Of a stretch of DNA of 64,000 nucleotides, positions 30,935-38,493 are shown in pieces. Under the pieces are notes generated by a model. That model was not told the origin of the DNA. It made no database searches and saw only the letters and a list, made by a program, of their open reading frames with translations. Within the stretch, counting starts at the first letter, position 1. Every line of letters begins with the position of its first letter. A program made the position numbers and the translations under genes. This DNA is from CAZDKK01 sp964506245 (GTDB lineage Bacteria > Eisenbacteria > RBG-16-71-46 > CAIMUX01 > WJJG01). Where the stretch lies: contig CAZDKK010000019.1 in assembly GCA_964506245.1 (NCBI GenBank), forward strand, positions 3,930 to 67,929. Reading direction: 5' to 3'.

Positions 30935-30963
30935 AACCTAGTACCAGCGGTTGGGATCGTCAA
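30935..30963 (-). promoter_or_regulatory. Putative nrdJ promoter and inverted-repeat region
   Basis: Read on the minus strand, TTGACG (complement of 30958-30963) and TAGGTT (complement of 30935-30940) are 17 bases apart. The rest of the 30777-31134 gap holds an inverted repeat just upstream: AACCGAA (30963-30969) with TTCGGTT (30993-30999). Between its arms CTAACCTC occurs twice (30974-30981 and 30985-30992). This could be the target of a regulator such as the neighbouring LysR protein. I see no gene in the gap. Confidence 0.4.
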
Positions 30964-31134
30964 ACCGAAAAAGCTAACCTCACCCTAACCTCTTCGGTTC
31001 CACGGGATTGGACTTTTGTCCGCGTTCGCGTGTCCCGGTCGCTGCCCCGGACGCCCTCGGGGCCGGTCGCGCAACCGATGAGAGGGCAAGCAGCTGCAGA
31101 TGCCGATCTGGGGGCCATGCCTGAAACGCTTGGA

Positions 31135-32010
31135 TTATCGGGTCAGAACGTCGAGCAGTCGCTGCATGGCCGTGGGAATCTCGCGCCCGCGCTTGATGAG
31201 CAGCCCCAGAGGCCGCATGTAGCGCTCTCCGGCGAACTCGATGGCGGCCAGGGTCTGCAGGGCTATCTCGGGCGTGACGCACTTGCGCGGCAGGATCGCG
31301 ACGCCGCTGCCGATCTCGACCGCGCGCTTGATGGTGTCGATGTTGTCGAGCTCCATCACGATATTCACTTTCACATCCTGATCGCGCAGGATGCGATCGA
31401 CAGCCCGGCGCGTGGGGATGTCGCGCTCGAAGCTCACGAAATCCTGGCCCTCGAGCTGCTTGACCTCGACCTTCTTGAGCCGGGCGAGAGCGTGCGTCGG
31501 GTGACAGACGACCACCAGCTCGTCGCTCTTGAAGGGGAGGATCTGGATCCCCGAGCGCCGGGCCGGATAGGCGACGATGCCGATGTCGGCCATGTTGCCC
31601 AGCACGGCCTCGTAAACGCGATTGGCGCGGCTGTACTCGATGCGCACCCGGGCGCCGGGGTACTGGCGCATGAACTCGGTCAGATGCTCGTGGAGCTCGT
31701 GCATGCCCACGCTGTAGATCGTCGCCAGCCGAACCTCTCCGACGACGCTCTTCGAGAGCTTCTGCAGCCGCTGCTCCATGCCCTCCAGGCGCGTGAGCAG
31801 GTCTTTCGCGACCTCGTAGAGGATCTGCCCGGCCAGGGTGGGGGCGAGGTTGCGCTTGCCGCGCTCGATCAGCTTGTGGTCGTACTTCTCCTCGAGCGCG
31901 CGCATCTGCTGGCTGACCGCGGACTGCGAGATGAAGTTGAGAACGGCCGCCTTCGAGAAGCTCTTGGTCTCCACGACGTCGCAGAAGACCTTCAGGGTTT
32001 CGAGTTGCAT
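31135..32010 (-). CDS. LysR-family transcription regulator
   Basis: A 291-aa DNA-binding regulator. I chose the start at 32010 because it begins directly with the LysR winged-helix domain (M-Q-L-E-T-L-K-V-F, then T-K-S-F-S-K-A-A and I-S-Q-S-A-V-S-Q-Q at about residues 15-35). The frame upstream encodes an unlikely Pro/Gly-rich leader. Residues about 90-290 form the usual two-lobed effector-binding domain, with G-V-A-I-L-P near residue 245. Length and layout are normal. The effector cannot be told. The gene lies between nrdJ (same strand, 358 bases downstream) and the divergent mtaB-miaB pair, either of which could be its target. Confidence 0.93.
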   Translation of the reverse strand: MQLETLKVFCDVVETKSFSKAAVLNFISQSAVSQQMRALEEKYDHKLIERGKRNLAPTLAGQILYEVAKDLLTRLEGMEQRLQKLSKSVVGEVRLATIYSVGMHELHEHLTEFMRQYPGARVRIEYSRANRVYEAVLGNMADIGIVAYPARRSGIQILPFKSDELVVVCHPTHALARLKKVEVKQLEGQDFVSFERDIPTRRAVDRILRDQDVKVNIVMELDNIDTIKRAVEIGSGVAILPRKCVTPEIALQTLAAIEFAGERYMRPLGLLIKRGREIPTAMQRLLDVLTR

Positions 32011-32133
32011 CGCCACCACCTCTCGGCCGACGCCTCGGCGGCCGCCCGGCGCAGCTCCCGGCGGATCCGGGAGACCACCCTCTTTCCTTATCAGCATTAT
32101 CTGCGTCTGTCCACGGTGAAGGTGGCGCGCGCG

Positions 32134-32163
32134 TTGACAGCCGCGGGCCCGGATCTCTAGGCT
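32134..32163 (+). promoter_or_regulatory. Putative promoter of mtaB-miaB
   Basis: A perfect TTGACA (32134-32139) is followed 18 bases later by TAGGCT (32158-32163). The start site would be near 32170, about 44 bases before the mtaB ATG at 32214. The -10 is weak by E. coli standards but fits the TAnnnT pattern seen at other promoters in this window. The remainder of the divergent region 32011-32133 shows nothing further. Confidence 0.45.
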
Positions 32164-32213
32164 GGATGCGGTAGTGGCGTCCCGCCGCGCCCGGCGGGAG
32201 CACGAGGGGGAGC

Positions 32214-33695
32214 ATGCGGCCGTTTTGCTTTGCAGTTCGCTTCCTCGGCTGCCGCGCGAACGAGGTCGAGGCCGACGGGTTGCGTTCGGCCCTGCTCGCC
32301 GCCGGGGGCCGGGAGGCTGCGCCGGGAGAGATGCCCGAGATCACGGTGCTGAACACCTGCGCCGTGACGGCGTCGGCTCAAGCGCAGTCGCGTAACAGCG
32401 TGCGCCGCGCCCGGCGGGCCAGTGGGGAGAGCGGATGGGTGATCGTCACCGGGTGTGCCGCCCAGCTCGATCCGCATGGGCTGGCCGCGCTCGGCGGCGT
32501 GGACCTCGTGGTGGGCAACCGCCACAAGGCCGGCCTGGTGACGGTGCTGGGGCAGCTCGGGGACCGCGGCGACTTGCGTGCAACAGCCGGGCCGCAGCGT
32601 GCGGCGGTCCTGGCCGGCGCGCTCGCCCGCGTCGGTTGGGCTCCGGTCTTCGGCCATGGCCGCGCCACGGGATGCGCGGCCCAGCCAGCGGCCGATGGCG
32701 CCGGCACCCCGATCTGCTGGACGTCCGACCCCACGCTCGAGACCCTCTGCGGGCGCCCGGGGCCGATCCCTCGCAGCCGCACACGCCCGTCGATCAAGAT
32801 CCAGGACGGCTGCTCCTTCCACTGCACCTACTGCGTGGTCGCCGGTCTGCGGGGGCGACCGGTGAGCCGCGCGGCCGCGGATGTCGTCGCCGAGGCCCGG
32901 CGACTGGCCGCCGCGGGTTGCCGAGAGGTCACGCTCACGGGCATCAACCTCGGGCTCTACGGCGCGCGCGCGACCTGCGCGGGCACGGCTGGTGCGCACG
33001 CGCCCGCCGGGGCCGCGCTCGAGGATGCGCTGGCCGACCTGCTGAGCGACCTGTCGCGGGTGGAGGGTCTCGAGCGCATCCGCCTGAGCTCGCTCGAACC
33101 GATGACGATCACGGATCGGCTCCTCGACCGCATCGCAGCGCTGCCGAAGATCGCGCGCAGCTTCCACGTGCCCTTCCAGAGCGGCGACGACGACGTGCTC
33201 GGGCGCATGGGCCGGCCCTATCGCGCGGCCGATCTGGAGGCGCTGGCCGGGCGCATCGCAGCGCGCTTCCCGGTCTGCGGCCTGGGCGTCGATGTCGTGG
33301 CCGGCTTTCCCGGCGAGTCGCCCGAGGCCTTCGCGCGCACGCTGGCCCTGCTCGAGCGACTGCCGGTCACCTACCTCCACGCCTTTGCCTACTCCGAACG
33401 CCCTGGCACCCCCGCGGCGCAGATGACGCCGCGCATCCCGCCGGCCGAGCGCAAGCAGCGCGTGGCGCGGCTGCGGGAGCTGGATGCCCGACTGCGGGTC
33501 CGGTTCCAGCAGCGTCTGGCGGGCCGCCGTTGCTGGCTCGTGGTCGAGCGGGCCCGGTCTGGATGGTTCACCGGGATGAGCGGCGAATACGTGCGCATGA
33601 CCGGCCGATCACGTGGGTCCACCCCGGGCGATTGGGTGACGGTCGTCGCGGGCCGGTCGCTCGAGCCGGGCCGCCAGCAATGCCGCCTCGCATGA
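32214..33695 (+). CDS. mtaB: tRNA t6A37 methylthiotransferase MtaB
   Basis: A 493-aa radical SAM enzyme that adds a methylthio group to N6-threonylcarbamoyladenosine 37 of tRNAs. The N-terminal MTTase domain has its three cluster cysteines at C13 (F-L-G-C-R-A-N), C49 (N-T-C-A-V) and C81 (T-G-C-A-A-Q). The radical SAM cysteines are C200, C204 and C207 (D-G-C-S-F-H-C-T-Y-C). L-G-C-R-x-N and N-T-C-A-V-T are typical of MtaB rather than MiaB. Between the two domains there is an Ala/Arg-rich insertion of about 60 residues (about 115-190), which makes it longer than the usual 430 aa. A TRAM domain occupies the C-terminus. The miaB gene follows 13 bases later. Confidence 0.92.
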   Translation: MRPFCFAVRFLGCRANEVEADGLRSALLAAGGREAAPGEMPEITVLNTCAVTASAQAQSRNSVRRARRASGESGWVIVTGCAAQLDPHGLAALGGVDLVVGNRHKAGLVTVLGQLGDRGDLRATAGPQRAAVLAGALARVGWAPVFGHGRATGCAAQPAADGAGTPICWTSDPTLETLCGRPGPIPRSRTRPSIKIQDGCSFHCTYCVVAGLRGRPVSRAAADVVAEARRLAAAGCREVTLTGINLGLYGARATCAGTAGAHAPAGAALEDALADLLSDLSRVEGLERIRLSSLEPMTITDRLLDRIAALPKIARSFHVPFQSGDDDVLGRMGRPYRAADLEALAGRIAARFPVCGLGVDVVAGFPGESPEAFARTLALLERLPVTYLHAFAYSERPGTPAAQMTPRIPPAERKQRVARLRELDARLRVRFQQRLAGRRCWLVVERARSGWFTGMSGEYVRMTGRSRGSTPGDWVTVVAGRSLEPGRQQCRLA

Positions 33696-33708
33696 GCAGG
33701 GGAAGACG

Positions 33709-35013
33709 ATGCCCAGCTACTGCATCGAGACCTACGGCTGCCAGATGAACCTCGCCGACTCGGAGTTGATCTCCGGGATCCTCACGGCCGCGGGCTGGGA
33801 GCGGGCCGCGGGCCCGACCGACGCGGACCTGATCGTGGTCAACACCTGCTCGGTGCGCGAGCGGGCTGTCGATCGGGTGACCGGGCGCGTGCAGAGCCTG
33901 GCGTCGCTCAAGGCGCACCGCCCCGCGCTCCGGATCGTGCTGGCCGGTTGCGTCCCGCAGCACCTGGGGGCGGATTTCGCGGCGTTGCTGCCGGAGGTGG
34001 ACCTGTTCGTGGGGCCCGACGCCTACCGGCGACTGCCGGAGCTGGTGGCACAGGCTGGCGTGCGGCTGGCGCTGGAGCGCGATCGGGGCGAGACCTACGC
34101 TGGGATCCCGCCCGTGCGGCGCCGCGGCGTCAACGCCTGGGTGACCGTGATGCGCGGCTGCGACCGCTTCTGCACCTACTGCGCGGTGCCCTTCGGCCGC
34201 GGGCGCGAGCGCAGCCTCCCGGCCGAGGCGGTCGTGGCCGAGGTGCAGGAGGCCGCGGCCGCGGGCCACCGTGCGGTGACGCTGCTCGGCCAGGCGGTCA
34301 CGGCCTGGCGCGACGGCGATCGCGATTTCGCCTGGCTCCTCGACCGCCTGGGTGACGTGCCGGGCCTGGTGCACCTGCGGTTCCTCGCCCCTCACCCGGC
34401 CGATTTCGACCAGCGCCTGCTGGAGACGATCGCGGACCTGCCCGTCGCCGCCACCCACCTGCACCTGCCGGTGCAATCGGGGTCCGACCGGGTCCTGGCG
34501 GCCATGCGCCGCGGCTATACCCGCTCCGCCTTCCTGGCGCTGGTGGCCAGCGCGCGGCGGCTCATTCCCGGCGTGAGCATCACGACCGACCTGCTGGTCG
34601 GCTTCCCGGGGGAAACGGACGAGGACTACCGGCGCACGCTCGACCTGATGGGGGAGGTTCGCTTCGACAGCGCCTTCATGTTCGCCTATTCGTCGCGCGC
34701 GCGCACGCACGCCGCGCGGTTTCTGGCGGACGACGTGCCCGTTCCCGAGAAGCAGCGGCGGCTGGCAGAGGTCATCGAGCGGCAGGAGAGCCACTCGCGC
34801 GAGCGCTTCACGGCGCTGGTCGGCACGCGCCGGCCGGTGCTGGTCGAGGGCGAGGCCCGCGGAGCCGGGCGGGCTCACTTCGGCCGAGGACGGGACTTCA
34901 AGCCGGTGGTGTTCGCTCCCCACCCCGGGGTGCCGCCTGCGCCCGGAGACGTCGTGGACGTCGAGATCACGCAGGCGACATCGCACACTCTCAAGGGTCG
35001 CCAGGTGGGCTGA
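33709..35013 (+). CDS. miaB: tRNA-2-methylthio-N6-isopentenyladenosine synthase MiaB
   Basis: A 434-aa radical SAM methylthiotransferase acting on i6A37 of tRNAs that read codons starting with U. MTTase-domain cysteines are C11 (T-Y-G-C-Q-M-N), C47 (N-T-C-S-V-R-E) and C81 (A-G-C-V-P-Q). The SAM cluster is C151-x3-C155-x2-C158 (R-G-C-D-R-F-C-T-Y-C). T-Y-G-C-Q-M-N and N-T-C-S-V-R are MiaB-specific patterns. A TRAM domain forms the last 65 residues. Length is normal. It forms an operon with mtaB. Its last 23 bases overlap the end of the DUF4149-like gene on the opposite strand. Confidence 0.94.
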   Translation: MPSYCIETYGCQMNLADSELISGILTAAGWERAAGPTDADLIVVNTCSVRERAVDRVTGRVQSLASLKAHRPALRIVLAGCVPQHLGADFAALLPEVDLFVGPDAYRRLPELVAQAGVRLALERDRGETYAGIPPVRRRGVNAWVTVMRGCDRFCTYCAVPFGRGRERSLPAEAVVAEVQEAAAAGHRAVTLLGQAVTAWRDGDRDFAWLLDRLGDVPGLVHLRFLAPHPADFDQRLLETIADLPVAATHLHLPVQSGSDRVLAAMRRGYTRSAFLALVASARRLIPGVSITTDLLVGFPGETDEDYRRTLDLMGEVRFDSAFMFAYSSRARTHAARFLADDVPVPEKQRRLAEVIERQESHSRERFTALVGTRRPVLVEGEARGAGRAHFGRGRDFKPVVFAPHPGVPPAPGDVVDVEITQATSHTLKGRQVG

Positions 35014-35587
35014 AGGCGGCCAGCTCCTCGCGCGGATAGCGGTAGCAGCGCCGCACGCCCAACGCGATCAGGATGGCGCCGAAGAAGAGGTGGAGCAGCC
35101 CCATCAGCCCCATGCCCTTGACCGCCATGAACAGCGTCGCGCGCGTGCTTTCGCCCACCGCGTCCGGCTCGAGGCTCGCCAGCCGCAGCCGTGACGCCAC
35201 CTTGGGGATCAGCCAGAGCTCAGGGCCGACGGCCAGAAAGGTCATGAGCAGGACCAGGGCCAGCATCAGCAGCACCGTCGACGGGCGCCGCAGTCGGAAC
35301 AGGTGCATGCCGAGCACCGTGAGCAGGAGAACGCCCGCGGCGATGGCGGCGACGTAGCCCAGCGATTCGAGCAGCCAGATCAGCAAGACGGGCGCGTCGG
35401 AGCTGACATCGGACGCGCGCGCGATCAAGGGGGCGGTGAGCAACGCGGCCGAGGCGTGCACCCCCATCCACAGCGTGGCCCCGAGCAAGTAGGTGAACTC
35501 CAGGATCTGGGCGGCCCAGTCCGGCACTGGGCGGGGCAGCGAATAGACCACCGCCTGGACGGGCACCTGTCGACTGCCGCTCTTCAT
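34991..35587 (-). CDS. DUF4149-like (TMEM205-type) membrane protein
   Basis: A 198-aa integral membrane protein. I chose ATG 35587; the frame continues upstream through the tandem-repeat region without coding character. Four transmembrane helices are evident: residues about 26-50, 65-90, 97-118 and 150-172. The first contains L-L-G-A-T-L-W-M-G-V-H, which fits DUF4149/TMEM205-like proteins, whose role is unknown. The last 25 residues are polar and cytoplasmic. It is isolated on the minus strand, its 3' end overlapping miaB by 23 bases, so the two transcripts are complementary there. Confidence 0.7.
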   Translation of the reverse strand: MKSGSRQVPVQAVVYSLPRPVPDWAAQILEFTYLLGATLWMGVHASAALLTAPLIARASDVSSDAPVLLIWLLESLGYVAAIAAGVLLLTVLGMHLFRLRRPSTVLLMLALVLLMTFLAVGPELWLIPKVASRLRLASLEPDAVGESTRATLFMAVKGMGLMGLLHLFFGAILIALGVRRCYRYPREELAAFSPPGDP

Positions 35588-35618
35588 GCAGGGTGTCCCT
35601 CGTCCTCGATCGACGGCC

Positions 35619-35666
35619 GCGAGACCGACGGGCCGCGAGACCGCTGGGCCACGAGACCTCCGGGCC
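35619..35666. repeat. Three tandem copies of a 16-base unit
   Basis: GCGAGACCGACGGGCC (35619-35634), GCGAGACCGCTGGGCC (35635-35650) and ACGAGACCTCCGGGCC (35651-35666) run head to tail. A degenerate fourth copy may lie just upstream, and GGAGACCCCGGT follows downstream. They lie between the divergent DUF4149-like and hscB genes (gap 35588-35897, about 310 bases) and near the 5' end of the leftward gene. They could be regulator-binding sites or a simple replication-slippage repeat. I see no gene in the gap. Confidence 0.7.
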
Positions 35667-35897
35667 ACCCGGTCCGGAGACCCCGGTCCCCCCATATATC
35701 GTCCCGTCGGGCCGCATCACCAGCTTGGGGCGCAGTGACCTCGAGCGCGGCGGTGGGGTCGGTCTCGCCCGGGGGGGCGACATGCCATTGACAGCCTCGC
35801 ACCTGTCCACCTAGCATGGCGGCTTCCGATGTCCTGCACGCTGCCCGGCAGGGCCAGCGCCCCGGCGCGCCGGGCCCGGGAGAGGATCGATCCGTTC

Positions 35898-36584
35898 ATG
35901 AAATGCTGGAACTGCGAGGTCGCACTGGAGAACAACCTCCTGTGCGGACGGTGCGGCATGCCGCAGCCGGTAGACGTACTGGGCGCCTTCGAGGCGTTGG
36001 GCCTGCCACCCCGGTTGCAGGTGGCCGAGGAGGAGGTCGAGCGCACCTATGAGCGCATGGCGCTCAAGTGCCACCCCGACCTGTTCCGCGCCCACCACGA
36101 CGAGCGGGTGATCAACGCGGCCCGCGTTGCGATGCGCACCCTCAACGATGCGCACCGGACCATCCGAGACCGCACCCGTCGCCTGCGCTACGTGCTGGCT
36201 GCCAGCGGCAGTCTGGGAGAGACGACCCGCACCGTTCCGGAGGGATTACAGGCCTCGGTGCAGATCATCGGCCGGATGCTGGGCGCGGTCGAGGAGGCCA
36301 GGGAGAAGGGGGATCGCGAGGCCTGGGAGGGGCACCAGGATCACCTGGCCTCGCTCCAGGTGCAGGCCGAGAGTGCGGCCCAACGGCTGGAACAATCCTT
36401 CCAGGCCCTGGCGCACGAGTGGGACGACGCGGTCAAGCAGGGCGGCGGAGCCTGGCCGGAGATGCCCGAAGGGTGGCGGGCGCAGGCCCAGCGCTGGTTG
36501 GGTGAACAGGAGTATCTGGACGCGTTGCTCGAGCGCATGCGCGCCGGGCGCGTCTGGGAAAAGGCCGGGGCCGGCGGCGAGTGA
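35898..36584 (+). CDS. hscB: HscB-type J-domain co-chaperone with N-terminal zinc knuckle
   Basis: A 228-aa protein. I chose ATG 35898, where the sequence begins M-K-C-W-N-C; AGAGGA stands 11 bases upstream. Residues 3-6 (C-W-N-C) and 16-19 (C-G-R-C) form a zinc-knuckle pair. The J-domain follows (about residues 27-100) with H-P-D at 59-61 (K-C-H-P-D-L-F), as in HscB/Jac1, and then a helical C-terminal domain of about 100 residues. The C-W-N-C plus C-x-x-C opening is known from metazoan HSCB but absent from E. coli HscB. It should deliver the Fe-S scaffold to the Hsp70 encoded next, 48 bases downstream. No iscU or iscS is adjacent. Confidence 0.85.
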   Translation: MKCWNCEVALENNLLCGRCGMPQPVDVLGAFEALGLPPRLQVAEEEVERTYERMALKCHPDLFRAHHDERVINAARVAMRTLNDAHRTIRDRTRRLRYVLAASGSLGETTRTVPEGLQASVQIIGRMLGAVEEAREKGDREAWEGHQDHLASLQVQAESAAQRLEQSFQALAHEWDDAVKQGGGAWPEMPEGWRAQAQRWLGEQEYLDALLERMRAGRVWEKAGAGGE

Positions 36585-36632
36585 GGCGGCCTGGCGCCGC
36601 CGGCCGGTTTCAGGGTGGGGAGGGAGTCCGGT

Positions 36633-38453
36633 TTGGCGAGGCAGACCACGGTCCAGTCCTCGGGTCAGGGCTTCGTGGCCTTTGACTTCGGCACGAGCGT
36701 CAGCCGCATCGCATTCGCGCGCGGCGAAGGGGCCGCGTTTGTCACGGACCTGGCGGGCGACGCGCGCATCCCCTCGGTGCTCGCGGTCTCCCCGCAGGGG
36801 GGTCTGCTCGCGGGCGTGGCGGCCCGCGAGCGCCAGGCGCTCTTTCCTCGCTTCACCGTCCTGTCGCCGAAGGCACTGCTGACCCAGGATGCGGCGTCGC
36901 TCCGGAGGCTGGGCCCGTTCTTCCCGCACGCCATCCACGAGGGATCGCCGGCGTTGCTGCAGCTGGAGCTGGGGGGGCGCGCGCGGTCCGCGGTCGAGCT
37001 GAGCGCCCTTTTCTTCGCCCACCTGCGCCGCACGGCCGAGGTCTTCCTGGAGCGGCCGGTGAGCAGCGGCGTATTCCCGGTGCCGGTGGCCTTCTCGCCC
37101 TTCGACCGCCGCGAGTTCTGGCTGGCCGCGCGCATGGCGGGCTTTCAGCAGGTGCGCCTGATCGACGAGACCACCGCCGCGGCGCTGGCCTGGATCGCCC
37201 AGGGCGGGCGCGGCCGGATCGGCGTCTGCGCCTGGGGCGCGGGCTACTGCGGCCTGGCCATCGTGCAGGTGCAGGACCGACTGGCGCGCGTGCTGGCGAG
37301 CGGCGGCGTGGCGGCCGGAGGCGATCTGCTCGATCTGGCCCTAGCGGAGGATCTGCTGAAGCAAGCCCAGGCCGGTGGGCCGCTGCAGAACGAGGTGCAC
37401 GTCGCGCGCCACTTGCTGGGCGTGGCCGAGGCGGCCCGGCGTGATCTGGTCGCCCGCGGCAAGGCGGAGATCAGCGTGCCCCTGGGCGAGAGCCGGCCGC
37501 CGCTGCGCTGCAGCCTGACGGCGGCGGATCTGAGCCGCCGGCTCGCGCCGTTGGAGGCTCAGGCCGCGCGCCTCTGCCAGCGGGTGCTGGCCGATGCGGG
37601 GCTGCAGCGGGGAGAGCTGGACGCCCTCGTGCTGGCCGGGGGGATGATGCGCATCCCGGAGCTGGCGGGACACCTGAGCGACTTCCTCGGGCGCAAGCCG
37701 ACCGCGGTGGGGATCGAGTCCGAGGAATGCGTGGCGGTGGGGGCCCTGGAGCGGGCACGGATGCTCGACCGCGAGAAGAGCGACGTCGTGGTGCTCGATG
37801 CCAGCACGTGCGCGCTGGGGCTGGAAGGCCAGGCCGGGCAGGTCAGCCCGATCCTGGAGCGATCGATCCACCTCCCGGCCGGTGTCCGCGAGCTCTTCAC
37901 GACCTATCTCGAGCGCCAGGCCGAGGTCGCCTTCGAGCTGCACGGCCAAGCCATCGGGGCTTGGGAGCCGCTCGCGCGGGTGGAGGTCTCGAATATTCCG
38001 CCCATGCAAGCCGGCGCACCCTCGATCGAGGTCCTGCTGGTCCTGGACGAGGATGGCCAGCTCAATGTCGAGGCCCGAGAGAGCACGCGCTCGAAGCGGC
38101 TCGGGCTCGAGGTGCGGCCCGTCCGCGGCCTCCCGGCCTCCGTCTTCAAGGCGACCCTGGAGGCCTTGCCCGCGCCCCCCGAGGCCGCCGGTTTCGAGGC
38201 CACCCTGCGAGAGGAGCTGCGCCAGCGCGGCCGCTTCCTCCTCGACAATCTGCGCGAACTTAGCCGGCGGCAGGCGGCGACCATGACGCGCGACGAGAAG
38301 CAGATCATCGCCAAGAAGTCGGCCGAGCTCGAGGAAGTCCTCGGCGGGGCGGATCTGGTCGAGATCCGCTCCTGCGCGCAGGAGTTGGAGGAGGCCGCCC
38401 GCTCGCTGGTCCAGCGCGACATCGATGCCGGCCTGCAGGCAGTCTTGCGCTGA
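36633..38453 (+). CDS. Hsp70-family (HscA-like) chaperone with degenerate ATPase loop
   Basis: A 606-aa Hsp70-type protein. I chose TTG 36633 because GGGAGGGAG lies just before it; GTG 36615 is the alternative. Phosphate-1 is A-F-D-F-G-T-S near residue 18. The DnaK K70 equivalent is present in S-P-K-A-L-L, and the DnaK E171 equivalent in D-E-T-T-A-A-A. But the phosphate-2 loop, normally D-L-G-G-G-T-F-D, reads A-W-G-A-G-Y-C-G (residues 200-207), so the catalytic Asp and the Thr are lost. The adenosine motif L-A-G-G-M-M-R-I-P near residue 340 is kept. A substrate-binding domain (about 390-510) and a C-terminal helical lid follow, without an acidic tail. It pairs with the upstream hscB and probably binds ATP but may hydrolyse it poorly. 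Confidence 0.85.
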   Translation: MARQTTVQSSGQGFVAFDFGTSVSRIAFARGEGAAFVTDLAGDARIPSVLAVSPQGGLLAGVAARERQALFPRFTVLSPKALLTQDAASLRRLGPFFPHAIHEGSPALLQLELGGRARSAVELSALFFAHLRRTAEVFLERPVSSGVFPVPVAFSPFDRREFWLAARMAGFQQVRLIDETTAAALAWIAQGGRGRIGVCAWGAGYCGLAIVQVQDRLARVLASGGVAAGGDLLDLALAEDLLKQAQAGGPLQNEVHVARHLLGVAEAARRDLVARGKAEISVPLGESRPPLRCSLTAADLSRRLAPLEAQAARLCQRVLADAGLQRGELDALVLAGGMMRIPELAGHLSDFLGRKPTAVGIESEECVAVGALERARMLDREKSDVVVLDASTCALGLEGQAGQVSPILERSIHLPAGVRELFTTYLERQAEVAFELHGQAIGAWEPLARVEVSNIPPMQAGAPSIEVLLVLDEDGQLNVEARESTRSKRLGLEVRPVRGLPASVFKATLEALPAPPEAAGFEATLREELRQRGRFLLDNLRELSRRQAATMTRDEKQIIAKKSAELEEVLGGADLVEIRSCAQELEEAARSLVQRDIDAGLQAVLR

Positions 38454-38493
38454 CCAGCGGCCGCGGGCGTCCGCCATCCGGGAGCGGGGTGGG

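Noticed and set aside
30777..31134. Cobalamin riboswitch upstream of the B12-dependent nrdJ
   Set aside because: I searched for the conserved GCCACTG-type core and B12-box on the minus strand and did not find it; only inverted repeats are present.
35619..35666. CRISPR-like array
   Set aside because: Units are 16 bases, contiguous without spacers, and only three; no cas genes nearby.
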